A model generated the notes under the pieces. That model was not told where the DNA came from and made no database searches. It was given only the letters and a program-made list of their open reading frames with translations. Shown piece by piece: positions 17,620-25,951 of a DNA stretch of 64,000 bases. Each line of letters starts with the position of its first letter. Within the stretch, counting starts at the first letter, position 1. The stretch comes from an uncultured Bacteroidota bacterium (GTDB lineage: Bacteria; Bacteroidota; Bacteroidia; Chitinophagales; Chitinophagaceae): assembly GCA_903906365.1 (NCBI GenBank), contig CAIVKC010000057.1, positions 179,538 to 243,537 of the forward strand. The letters run 5' to 3'. Position numbers and translations under genes: made by a program.

Positions 17620-18783
17620 ATGAATATATTTTTGACCGGAGCGACGGGATTTCTGGGTGGTGAACTGCTGGTGGATCTGTCCAAAAGGAAGGAAATAGAT
17701 AAAATATACTGCTTCATTCGGGCCGACTCGCAGGAGGAAGCCATCAAACGGCTGGGCAGGGTATTCAGCCTGCATGGCGACGCGTTTGATCCCAACAGGA
17801 TCATACCCGTATGCGGCAACCTCTTTGATGTCAATCTCAGCCAGTCCCTTGGGGATAACAAGGACCTGCAACAGGTGGATGTCATTATTCATTCTGCTGC
17901 CAATACTTCATTTTCCCGCATCTATGATGAGCTGGTGGAGCAGGTTAATATTGCGGGACTGGAAAAACTGCTCAAATGGGCAGCCAATCTTCCACACCTG
18001 CAGACCTTCCTGTATATAGGCACCGCCACCATTTGCGGGAAGGATATCCATAACCGGGTGGTCACCGAGGATGAATCACCCAACCAGGCAGCCCGACACC
18101 TGGTCCGCTATACTTATACCAAGATGCAGGGGGAACTGCTGCTGGATGCCTACCTGCCCAGGGAGAAGATCCTGATCGCCAGGCCTTCGATCATCATGGG
18201 AGACAGCCGGGAGGTAACCCCCCGTTCCCCGGTTATCCTATGGACGGTGGCGACCATTAACCGCCTGCGGTTCATCCCGGTCAGTGAGCACGCGATGCTG
18301 GACATGATCCCGGTAGATTATGCTTCCCAATCCATCATCGCCCTGCTTTTCGCCAAAAGGCAGCATCATGTATATCATATTTCCTCAGGTTATGAGGCCA
18401 GCACTTCGGTATATAAACTTTCCCGCAGCCTGGAACCCTATTTTAGCGAACTCCCGCCTTTCCGGTTTGTCCACAAATCCATGCTTGCCCAGGTGAAGCT
18501 GTGGGCCAGGAATAAATGCAAACCCGGCAGTGAACTGTTCCAATACCAGCCATACCTGGATTACTGGAACCAGGCCCTGGATGGACCGGGGTCCCTGCGG
18601 ATTCTCCTGGCCGGTCTGGGCCCCTACCTGGAATTCATCGAACTGGGTCAGGCCTTCGACAATGGCAGACTCCTGCGCGATGTTGCGGAGGTAAAACAGT
18701 CCGTCCCGGCGGACCAGTATATTAAGAGCTGCATGCGCTTCATTGAAAAAATAAACATCCTGGAAGGGGCAATAGACCCCTGA
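17620..18783 (+). CDS. NAD(P)-binding thioester-reductase-like protein (SDR)
   Basis: 387 residues. It starts with a Rossmann motif GATGFLGGEL and has an extended-SDR active site (YTYTK, Tyr and Lys four apart) and ARPSIIMGDS, as in the male-sterility/thioester-reductase (NAD_binding_4) family that reduces acyl-thioesters to aldehydes or alcohols. The last 120 residues are less typical. No adenylation or carrier domain is attached, so the substrate must come from elsewhere, for example acyl-ACP or acyl-CoA. It is 11 nt after the SMR transporter; a PPTase that could activate carrier proteins is 1.3 kb away on the other strand. Confidence 0.85.
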   Translation: MNIFLTGATGFLGGELLVDLSKRKEIDKIYCFIRADSQEEAIKRLGRVFSLHGDAFDPNRIIPVCGNLFDVNLSQSLGDNKDLQQVDVIIHSAANTSFSRIYDELVEQVNIAGLEKLLKWAANLPHLQTFLYIGTATICGKDIHNRVVTEDESPNQAARHLVRYTYTKMQGELLLDAYLPREKILIARPSIIMGDSREVTPRSPVILWTVATINRLRFIPVSEHAMLDMIPVDYASQSIIALLFAKRQHHVYHISSGYEASTSVYKLSRSLEPYFSELPPFRFVHKSMLAQVKLWARNKCKPGSELFQYQPYLDYWNQALDGPGSLRILLAGLGPYLEFIELGQAFDNGRLLRDVAEVKQSVPADQYIKSCMRFIEKINILEGAIDP

Positions 18784-18852
18784 TCCTCCCGATGATTGTG
18801 GTTACTTTCCGGCCGGTGGAACTTCACCGGCCATTAACCGTCCGGGTTTTCG

Positions 18853-18860
18853 TAAACTTG
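18853..18860 (+). promoter_or_regulatory. Candidate -7 box for the DUF2130 gene
   Basis: TAAACTTG matches five of six fixed positions of TAnnTTTG and ends 13 nt before the ATG. No -33 element is visible. Confidence 0.35.
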
Positions 18861-18873
18861 TAAAAAAAAGTGC

Positions 18874-20127
18874 ATGCCCACCGATATAAAATGCCCGAAT
18901 TGCGGAAAAGTATTCCCCATGGAAGAAGCCGTCGCCGAAGAGTACAAAAAGGAGCTCAGGGATCAGATGGTGGCCTATAAAAAACAAAAGGATGAAGAGT
19001 TCCAAAAAAAGGAGAAGGAATACCAGGAGCTGAGTTCCAAAAAAGAACAGGAATTTTCCCTGCGGCTGCAGGAAGAAAAAATGAAACTGCAGCAATCCAT
19101 CGAGGAGAAACTTCGCAGCAGCATCAGCGCTGATTTTGAGAATAAACTCGCACTCCTCCAGCAGCATAAAGCGGAAACAGAAGAGAAACTGAAGCTGTCC
19201 AGGCAGCGGGAACTGGAATTTCTGCAAAAGGAACAGGCCCTCATCAGCCGGGAAGCAGAACTGGAATTGTCGGTGCAGAAAAAACTGCAGGATGAAAGAG
19301 CCAAGCTCTCCGAGGAAATACGTAAAATGGAGGAAGCAAGGACAGCAGCCAAGGATACCGAATTCCAGCTCCGGCTCCGGGAATTGGAAAAACAACTGGA
19401 GGACCAAAAAAAACTAGCTGAGGAAATGCAGCGAAAAGCCGAACAGGGATCCATGCAGCTGCAGGGAGAAGTGCAGGAGCTGGCGCTGGAAGAATTGCTG
19501 AAGTCTTCTTTCCCCTTCGATGAGATCACCGAAGTGGGTAAAGGCAAAAGAGGGGCCGATTGCATCCAGACGGTCCGCAACAATTTCGGCCAGTCCTGCG
19601 GCCGGATTATTTTTGAAAGCAAACGCGCCGAACATTTCGGCGCTGACTGGATAGAAAAACTCCGGGCCGATATGAGAAGCCAGGGCGCCGACATTGCGGT
19701 GATAGTAACCAAGACCATGCCCCGGGACATGTCCCAGTTTGGTGAGAAAAACGGGGTCTGGATCTGTACCTTCGGTGAGGTAAAGGCCCTGGTGCATGTC
19801 CTGCGTGACGGCATTATCAAAGTATTCACTGCCGCCAAGTCCCAGGAGAACCGGGGCGACAAGATGCATCTGCTCTATGATTATCTCACCAGCAATGAAT
19901 TCTCCGAGCAATGGAAGGCGATGCGGGAGGGATACCAGTCCATGAAACAATCCATCCAGCGCGAAAGGGATGCCATGGAAAAACTCTGGAAATCCAGGGA
20001 AAAACAGCTGGAAAAAATCCTGCTCAACGCAGCCCATATCAAAGGATCCATTGAAGGCATTGCAGGTCAGGATTCCATTGACTTCAATCTGCTCGAAGCC
20101 GGGACCGAAGAGGGGCAAACGGATTAA
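18874..20127 (+). CDS. DUF2130 protein, nuclease-like with long coiled coil
   Basis: 417 residues. The N-terminus has a zinc-ribbon-like CPNCGK (a single Cys pair, the second pair not seen), followed by about 170 residues of coiled coil very rich in Glu, Lys and Gln. The C-terminal half is the DUF2130 domain: Asp229 (in GADCIQ) and Glu248-x-Lys250 (in IIFESKRA) are spaced as in PD-(D/E)xK nucleases. Its cellular role is not established. It is convergent with the PPTase gene, overlapping it by 4 bp. Being single and not beside a methylase, it does not look like a restriction system. Confidence 0.85.
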   Translation: MPTDIKCPNCGKVFPMEEAVAEEYKKELRDQMVAYKKQKDEEFQKKEKEYQELSSKKEQEFSLRLQEEKMKLQQSIEEKLRSSISADFENKLALLQQHKAETEEKLKLSRQRELEFLQKEQALISREAELELSVQKKLQDERAKLSEEIRKMEEARTAAKDTEFQLRLRELEKQLEDQKKLAEEMQRKAEQGSMQLQGEVQELALEELLKSSFPFDEITEVGKGKRGADCIQTVRNNFGQSCGRIIFESKRAEHFGADWIEKLRADMRSQGADIAVIVTKTMPRDMSQFGEKNGVWICTFGEVKALVHVLRDGIIKVFTAAKSQENRGDKMHLLYDYLTSNEFSEQWKAMREGYQSMKQSIQRERDAMEKLWKSREKQLEKILLNAAHIKGSIEGIAGQDSIDFNLLEAGTEEGQTD

Positions 20128-20786
20128 GTCATCACCCAGGCGAGCACCAGGTCATCGAAGAGTTTGCCATGCACGGTTAAGGGAATGATTTCATCTTTGA
20201 AAAAGACAAAGGGCAGCTGCATCCATTCATTTTCCTGGAAAGTGATGGCCCCGCTGAGCTGCATGTTTTCCTTAAAATCCAGCTGACCTTTCCCGTGCCA
20301 TTTGTATATGGCCTCTTTGGCACTCCAGATCAGGGTCAGGAATTCCGAATTCACTTTTTCCTGTAACCCCCACTGCGCCAAAAAATCCTTATAATCCTCA
20401 TTGAGGAAGTCCTCTTCATGGCTGTGCACAAATTTTCGGGAGATCTGCTGTATGCGGGGGCTCACCACTTCAATATCCACCCCTACCCGCTGGGTCCGGC
20501 TAACCAGGGCCGCGGCAAAGGCACCGCAATGCGATATGGAGAAATGGTACATTTCGTCTGCCAGGAAGGGCTTACGGGTATCTGCGATGAGGATCTCTTC
20601 CAGTGGAAAATCTTCAAACAGGATGGGCAGCAGGTACCTTCCGGCCAGGTGCTGCCGTCTTTTGAAGGGATGGGAAACATCCCGCTTCAAAGGAACGCTG
20701 CGCAGAAAAAAATCTTCTGGCTCCTCAATGCGCCAAACACCTAATTTTGTGTCCTCGTTGATATTATGTTGATAAAATAAAGGCAT
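20124..20786 (-). CDS. 4'-phosphopantetheinyl transferase
   Basis: 220 residues of the Sfp-type superfamily: the VGVDIE motif supplies magnesium-binding Asp and Glu, and WSAKEAIYK supplies the catalytic Glu and Lys. It transfers phosphopantetheine from CoA to carrier-protein serines in the cytoplasm. The length fits the Sfp/EntD-like group rather than the shorter AcpS group. The target carrier protein is not in the window; a generalist role is likely. It ends overlapping the 3' end of the DUF2130 gene. Confidence 0.9.
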   Translation of the reverse strand: MPLFYQHNINEDTKLGVWRIEEPEDFFLRSVPLKRDVSHPFKRRQHLAGRYLLPILFEDFPLEEILIADTRKPFLADEMYHFSISHCGAFAAALVSRTQRVGVDIEVVSPRIQQISRKFVHSHEEDFLNEDYKDFLAQWGLQEKVNSEFLTLIWSAKEAIYKWHGKGQLDFKENMQLSGAITFQENEWMQLPFVFFKDEIIPLTVHGKLFDDLVLAWVMT

Positions 20787-20862
20787 ATAAAAAAACTGAT
20801 ATCCGAAATTGGGCGTCCATACGCCAGTTAAACAAATTAAGGGAATAAACCACTAATCTAAA

Positions 20863-21399
20863 ATGATTTTATCCGATACGCGAATACTGGAGGAAATAAA
20901 TGCAGGGACCATTAAAATTGAGCCCTATGACCGGGCATGTCTAGGTAGTAACTCCTATGATGTTCACCTGGGAAAAACCTTGGCTACTTACAAAGAGCAT
21001 ATCATCGATGCCAAAAAGCATAACCTCATTGAATATTTCGAGATTCCCGATGAAGGTTTTGTACTCTACCCCCATATATTTTACCTGGGTGTGACCGAGG
21101 AATATACCGAGACCCATGCCCATGTTCCGTTTTTGGAAGGCAAATCTTCCACCGGGCGCCTGGGTATTGACATCCATGCCACCGCAGGAAAGGGGGATGT
21201 GGGCTTTTGCGGAAACTGGACACTCGAGATATCTGTCAAGCAGCCCGTCAAAATATACAAGGGTATGCCGATCGGACAGCTGATCTATTTCCCGGTGGAT
21301 GGCAAAATTGAAATCAAATACAACCAGAAAAAGGATGCAAAGTACAGCGGCCAGATCAACAAGCCGGTGGAAAGCATGATGTGGAAGAACAAATTTTAG
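20863..21399 (+). CDS. dcd: dCTP deaminase
   Basis: 178 residues, the normal length. It deaminates dCTP to dUTP in thymidylate synthesis. Visible family features are SNSYDVHLG near the N-terminus, FLEGKSSTGRLGID with the catalytic Glu region, HATAGKGDVGFCGNWTLE, and the C-terminal lysine-rich KYSGQ lid that closes over the nucleotide. It lies alone between a minus-strand PPTase gene and the convergent TspO gene. It could be the bifunctional DCD-DUT type, but nothing in the sequence decides this. Confidence 0.95.
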   Translation: MILSDTRILEEINAGTIKIEPYDRACLGSNSYDVHLGKTLATYKEHIIDAKKHNLIEYFEIPDEGFVLYPHIFYLGVTEEYTETHAHVPFLEGKSSTGRLGIDIHATAGKGDVGFCGNWTLEISVKQPVKIYKGMPIGQLIYFPVDGKIEIKYNQKKDAKYSGQINKPVESMMWKNKF

Positions 21400-21439
21400 G
21401 TCCCCCGGGCCCCTTTCCTTTTAGATCAAGCCCTTTTGT

Positions 21440-21916
21440 CTAGGTCCTGTTCAATCCCCAGATGGACGCATTTAGGATGGCAGCAAAACTCACCCAGCAG
21501 ATATAGGGCAGCATCAGCCAGGCCGCAGTGGAAGAAATCCTGCCAAAGGCAAACATGGTGCACAAAATTACCACCCAGAGCAGGGCGATTTCTGCCAGGG
21601 CCCAGCCGATTTGGTGCTGGTGAAAGAAGATAAAAGACCAGCAAAAATTCAACAGCAGCTGCATTTCGAAAAGGAGGATGGCTGTTTTGCGCAGGGAGCC
21701 CGTGGAATCGCTTTTCCAGATCAGGAAAAGTGCAATCCCCATCAAAATATACAACAGGGTCCATACCGGTCCGAAAATCCAACCCGGGGGATTCCAGGAA
21801 GGCTTATGCAGTTGGGCATACCAGACCGGTATCTGAGGCGCTGTAAAAAATCCTCCTGCCAGGCCGATGACCAGGGGAATGGCAATGGAAATGACCAGTC
21901 TAATGGTATTGTTCAT
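21440..21916 (-). CDS. TspO/MBR family tryptophan-rich membrane protein
   Basis: 158 residues with five membrane helices. Typical features are WYAQLHKPSWNPPGW in the first loop, PVWTLLYILMG, and WALAEIALLWVVI. The start is the ATG giving MNNTIRLV; an upstream in-frame ATG would run into the DUF3810 stop. TspO proteins bind tetrapyrroles and sterol-like ligands and act in stress and porphyrin handling. The gene follows the DUF3810 gene by 10 nt and is probably cotranscribed with it. Confidence 0.9.
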   Translation of the reverse strand: MNNTIRLVISIAIPLVIGLAGGFFTAPQIPVWYAQLHKPSWNPPGWIFGPVWTLLYILMGIALFLIWKSDSTGSLRKTAILLFEMQLLLNFCWSFIFFHQHQIGWALAEIALLWVVILCTMFAFGRISSTAAWLMLPYICWVSFAAILNASIWGLNRT

Positions 21917-21926
21917 TTTTAGCTGT

Positions 21927-23009
21927 TTATATGGCCGCCGCCCCGTACTTTTTCCAATAGGCAATGAGCCAGGCGATCACTTCATTATAACTCATTATTC
22001 CCTGTGGTTGTTCATTGGCTTTCAGGTAATTCCCATACAAACTTCTCACAACCGGTTCAAAGGGGTTCTGGTAGCGATCATAAAAATCCCTGAGTTCCCG
22101 GTAATCCCGCCGAATGGAGGGCCGCAACCTGCTTCTGAATGGCTTAAGCAGGTTGGAATCCCGCACATAGAGTTCCCGGGCGGCATAGGTATACAGGTCA
22201 AAATAGACAGAATACCTAAAGGCCGGATTGGGGGAAGCCCGGGAGGAAAGAAATCCTGCGAAGTTTGCCTCATTTTCCTTGGCATATCCCAGCTGGTGAC
22301 CGATTTCGTGGCAGGTTGTAAAGGGCTGCACATACACCGGCACCGTCGTATTGACCTGGGCCTCCCCGCTGAAGGGATTGTAATAGCCGGTGAATCCCAA
22401 ATAATCACCCAGGTAGGAGAAAATGGAAGGCTTTACCGACGGGACCCGATAGGCAAACAATCCCTGCTGGCGGTTTAGTTCATCATAGGCCTGGCTCGAA
22501 AAATCAAATAGGGCCTTTTTGGAAGCCAGGGCCCCACGGCTGAGCCGGGCGGTTGAATCGCAGGCATTCATCCTCTCTACAATCAGGCCCACCATGCTGC
22601 AAAGTTCAGCCGTTGAATAAGGGGCGACCTGCAGCTGCAACTGATAGGCAATGCCCCTGCGGTTATAATTCAGCCCCCAGAGCAGGTTAAAAGCTATATA
22701 GGTTACCAGGGTCCAATAGATTGTGTTTTTGATTACCCCGTACAGGTAGGGGCGGCTGACCATCCGGGTAATGATCTTTTTTACCAGCAACAGGAACTGA
22801 TAAAGCAGGTAGGCCCCGGCGAGTCCATAGAGGAGATCCCCGATACTGAATGGAATCCATCCAAACAACATACGCAGGCCGGTGGCTACCGGCGGATACA
22901 CCCCCTGGGAATAATACCGCTCCACCGCAGCGGGAAAGGCAGCGAAAATCCTTATCCCCAGCGCAAGTCCCACCAATACGCCCCAGCTCCATGTTGATTT
23001 GCCTTTCAT
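21927..23009 (-). CDS. DUF3810 family membrane metallopeptidase-like protein
   Basis: 360 residues. Three hydrophobic segments near the N-terminus anchor it in the membrane. A zinc-metallopeptidase signature HEIGHQLGYAKENEANF (HExxH plus a downstream Glu) lies near residue 230, so protease activity is likely although the family is named DUF3810. The family is restricted mostly to Bacteroidota. The gene forms an operon with TspO and is divergent from the carboxyltransferase gene. Confidence 0.88.
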   Translation of the reverse strand: MKGKSTWSWGVLVGLALGIRIFAAFPAAVERYYSQGVYPPVATGLRMLFGWIPFSIGDLLYGLAGAYLLYQFLLLVKKIITRMVSRPYLYGVIKNTIYWTLVTYIAFNLLWGLNYNRRGIAYQLQLQVAPYSTAELCSMVGLIVERMNACDSTARLSRGALASKKALFDFSSQAYDELNRQQGLFAYRVPSVKPSIFSYLGDYLGFTGYYNPFSGEAQVNTTVPVYVQPFTTCHEIGHQLGYAKENEANFAGFLSSRASPNPAFRYSVYFDLYTYAARELYVRDSNLLKPFRSRLRPSIRRDYRELRDFYDRYQNPFEPVVRSLYGNYLKANEQPQGIMSYNEVIAWLIAYWKKYGAAAI

Positions 23010-23072
23010 AGCCTGAAAAATATACCAATATTACTGCATCCAGCTTAAATTGCATGTTATAACCCGGCTTCC

Positions 23073-24704
23073 ATGAATATTGAATTCAATAAGAATGAAG
23101 ATGCCATGAAAATGGCCCTCAGTCAACTCAGGACCCGGCTGGACAAAATACAGCTGGGCGGGGGGAAAAAAGCCATAGAAAAACAGCGGGAAAAAAATAA
23201 AATGACTGCCCGGGAGCGCATTGCCTTTTTGGTGGATAAGGGCGCTGCCTTTACGGAAATAGGCGCTTTTGCCGGATACGAGATGTATGAGGACCATGGA
23301 GGCTGCCCTTGCGGGGGAACGGTTGCGGGGATCGGTTATGTAAGCGGCCGGCAGTGCGTCATCGTGGCCAATGACCAGACCGTCAAGGCCGGGGCCTGGT
23401 TCCCCATCACGGGCAAAAAGAACCTGCGCATGCAGGAGATGGCCATGGAAAATAAACTGCCGGTCATTTACCTGGTAGACAGTGCAGGGGTCTATCTCCC
23501 CCTGCAGGACGAGATCTTTCCGGATAAGGAACATTTCGGCAGGATATTCAGGAACAATGCGGTGATGAGTGCCATGGGCATTACCCAGATCGCGGCGGTC
23601 ATGGGCGCCTGCGTAGCGGGTGGGGCCTACCTGCCCATCATGAGTGATGAGACCCTGATGGTGGAGGGTAACGGATCCATTTTTCTGGCCGGGCCATACC
23701 TGGTCAAAGCGGCCATCGGTGAGGACATGGATGCGCAGACCCTGGGCGGCGCCGTTACACATACCGAAATATCGGGCATCGCAGACTATAAATTCAAAAC
23801 GGAACAGGATTGCCTCAATCATATCAAAAGCCTTATGGGCAAGCTGGGCCACCAGGGCAGGCAGGCAGGTTTTGACCGGGTGCCCCCCATTGCACCGGCA
23901 AAAGACCCTTCCACCCTTTACGGCATCATACCTGCCGACCATGCCAAGCCCTATGATATGATGGACATCATCACCTGCATCACGGATGGATCGGTTTTTG
24001 AACCATTCAAGCAAGACTATGGCAAGACGATTTTGTGCGGCTATGCCCGCATCGACGGCTGGGCGGTGGGTATTGTAGCCAACCAGCGGAAAATAGTAAA
24101 AAGCAAAAAGGGAGAGCTTCAAATGGGCGGGGTCATTTATAACGACAGCGCCGATAAAGCAGCCCGGTTTATTATGAACTGCAACCAGAAGAAAATCCCC
24201 CTGGTCTTCCTGCAGGATGTGACCGGATTCATGGTGGGGTCCCGCAGCGAACACGCAGGCATCATCAAGGACGGGGCCAAAATGGTCAATGCTGTTGCCA
24301 ACTCCACCGTACCCAAGATCACCATCATTGTGGGTAATTCCTACGGTGCCGGTAATTACGCCATGTGCGGAAAGGCCTACGATCCGCGCTTCATATATGC
24401 ATGGCCCAGTGCCAAGATCGCCGTCATGGGAGGTGACCAGGCGGCCAAAACGCTCCTGCAGATTCAGGTCAGTTCCCTCAAAGCGCAGGGTAAAATCATT
24501 GAACCGGCGGAAGAAAAAAAACTCCTCGACGAGATCAAAGGAAAATATGAAAAACAAACCAGCCCTTATTATGCAGCCGCCAGGCTCTGGGTGGATGCCA
24601 TCATAGATCCGGCCGATACCAGGAAGATCATAGCAGAAGGGCTGGCCGCCGCCAGTCAAAATCCGGATATCCCGGGATTCAAAACCGGCGTCTTCCAGGT
24701 CTGA
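23073..24704 (+). CDS. Acyl-CoA carboxylase beta (carboxyltransferase) subunit
   Basis: 543 residues, the length of propionyl-CoA/methylmalonyl-CoA-type carboxyltransferases. The crotonase-fold N-half has CPCGGTVAGIGYV and DSAGVYLPLQDE; the C-half has DVTGFMVG, NSYGAGNYAMCGKAYDP and the acyl-CoA loop with AVMGGDQAAKTL. It transfers carboxyl from biotin to acyl-CoA. The biotin carboxylase/carrier subunit is not beside it. It could be a methylcrotonyl- or propionyl-CoA enzyme; the VYLPLQDE and GDQAAKTL features recall the methylcrotonyl-type, but this is not decisive. An RNase HI gene follows by 52 bp. Confidence 0.9.
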   Translation: MNIEFNKNEDAMKMALSQLRTRLDKIQLGGGKKAIEKQREKNKMTARERIAFLVDKGAAFTEIGAFAGYEMYEDHGGCPCGGTVAGIGYVSGRQCVIVANDQTVKAGAWFPITGKKNLRMQEMAMENKLPVIYLVDSAGVYLPLQDEIFPDKEHFGRIFRNNAVMSAMGITQIAAVMGACVAGGAYLPIMSDETLMVEGNGSIFLAGPYLVKAAIGEDMDAQTLGGAVTHTEISGIADYKFKTEQDCLNHIKSLMGKLGHQGRQAGFDRVPPIAPAKDPSTLYGIIPADHAKPYDMMDIITCITDGSVFEPFKQDYGKTILCGYARIDGWAVGIVANQRKIVKSKKGELQMGGVIYNDSADKAARFIMNCNQKKIPLVFLQDVTGFMVGSRSEHAGIIKDGAKMVNAVANSTVPKITIIVGNSYGAGNYAMCGKAYDPRFIYAWPSAKIAVMGGDQAAKTLLQIQVSSLKAQGKIIEPAEEKKLLDEIKGKYEKQTSPYYAAARLWVDAIIDPADTRKIIAEGLAAASQNPDIPGFKTGVFQV

Positions 24705-24756
24705 GCCCGGGGGGGCCCGGAGCATTTCCCAAATTATCAAAAAAACAGCTGAACCT

Positions 24757-25233
24757 ATGGTGGAAAACAAAGGACTGATCATGTATACGGATGGCTCTTC
24801 CAGGGGCAACCCCGGACCTGGCGGTTATGGAACGATCCTGATTTGGGGGCACCATAAAAAAGAACTCAGCGCAGGCTACCGTTACACGACCAATAACAGG
24901 ATGGAACTGATGTCGGTCATCGCGGGTCTGGAAGCACTTACCAAACAAGGCCTTCCCATTACCGTGTATTCGGACAGTCAATACGTCGTAAAGGCGGTGG
25001 AACAGGGGTGGCTGAAAAACTGGATAGCCACCGACTTCAAGGGAGGGAAAAAGAACAAGGACCTCTGGCTGCACTATCATGCGCTTTCCCTGAAAAACAA
25101 AATCCGATTTGTGTGGGTGAAAGGCCATGCCGAAAATGTCCATAATAACCGATGCGATGAACTGGCCACCGCAGCGGCTGACGGCAAGCACCTGCTGGTG
25201 GATGAAGTCTATGAAAGGGAATCAAAAAAATAG
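24757..25233 (+). CDS. rnhA: Ribonuclease HI
   Basis: 158 residues. Catalytic carboxylates are present in YTDGSSRGNPGPG (Asp), RMELMSVIAGLEAL (Glu), YSDSQYVVKAV (Asp) and NNRCDELAT (Asp), with the handle region NWIATDFKGGKKNKDLW. It removes the RNA strand of RNA-DNA hybrids. Its last codons (Ser-Lys-Lys-stop) coincide with the T run and stem of the terminator used by the convergent gene. It is 52 bp after the carboxyltransferase gene. Confidence 0.95.
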   Translation: MVENKGLIMYTDGSSRGNPGPGGYGTILIWGHHKKELSAGYRYTTNNRMELMSVIAGLEALTKQGLPITVYSDSQYVVKAVEQGWLKNWIATDFKGGKKNKDLWLHYHALSLKNKIRFVWVKGHAENVHNNRCDELATAAADGKHLLVDEVYERESKK

Positions 25234-25249
25234 GGACCGGCGGTCCCTA
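25224..25249 (-). terminator. Terminator of the convergent DUF6580 gene, inside the rnhA tail
   Basis: A 7-bp stem TAGGGAC/GTCCCTA (25231-25237, 25243-25249) is followed on the minus strand by seven T (25230-25224). The T run is the AAA-rich end of rnhA, and the stem begins at its stop codon. Confidence 0.8.
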
Positions 25250-25276
25250 TACTATATTAACAAAGAACATGACCCA

Positions 25277-25843
25277 TCAGACCGTTAAACGTTGCTGGGT
25301 CTGTTTTTTTTGTAGCAGGTAATAAGAGCCGAAAAACAGCCCGCTGAATAGCAGGGTGGACAGCAGACTCATTTTATAAAAAGGCAGGGCCAGCGTATAG
25401 CAGCTCATCAGTCCGCCCCATGTTTTTGGATATTCTACAAATTCCCCCACACCGGCCCAGGTCAGGAAATTGGACAGCAGGAAAAAATAAGTCGGCCCCA
25501 ATAAGGATAGTCCCAAAACCCCGGGAAGGGTAATACGGCGGACGAAAAATCCAAAAACAGCGACGGACGCAAACAGCAGGTAATTGACCAGCTGGCCTTC
25601 ATAAAAGCCGGGCATAGCTGACATATGATTTAAATATAATACCTGGTAAAACAGATCAGAAATAAACAAGGACAGCACCGGTATGATCAAGGCCCATTTC
25701 CGGTCCCGGATTACCACACCCGCAAATAAAGCCATGGCCCATTGGGGGGCAAAACCGTAGGGCCTGTTGGGAATGATACGGTACAAGGCGGCAACCAGGG
25801 TAAGAACCAGCAGGGACCATAAAATTGACTTATTCACTTTCAT
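25277..25843 (-). CDS. DUF6580-like integral membrane protein
   Basis: 188 residues with about five to six membrane helices. The start MKVNKSILW is followed by RIIPNRPYGFAPQWAMALFAG, which is the N-terminal signature of the DUF6580 putative transporter family, and by LSLFISDLFYQVLY with an intramembrane Asp. Its function is unknown; the fold recalls ECF-type S components, but no ATPase partner is nearby. Its terminator lies in the 3' end of rnhA. Confidence 0.75.
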   Translation of the reverse strand: MKVNKSILWSLLVLTLVAALYRIIPNRPYGFAPQWAMALFAGVVIRDRKWALIIPVLSLFISDLFYQVLYLNHMSAMPGFYEGQLVNYLLFASVAVFGFFVRRITLPGVLGLSLLGPTYFFLLSNFLTWAGVGEFVEYPKTWGGLMSCYTLALPFYKMSLLSTLLFSGLFFGSYYLLQKKQTQQRLTV

Positions 25844-25951
25844 ACACTTTCATTATAATTGGCGAAATTAATCTAAAAAAATGATTTACGGGCCATTCCC
25901 CATGAGGGTAAAACACGATTAATGACCCCAGATGACAGTCCGGGGCATGGC

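Noticed and set aside
23031..24809. A 592-codon minus-strand open frame opposite the carboxyltransferase gene.
   Set aside because: Its translation is low in family motifs and follows the third-codon bias of the real gene on the plus strand, which matches a known carboxyltransferase throughout.
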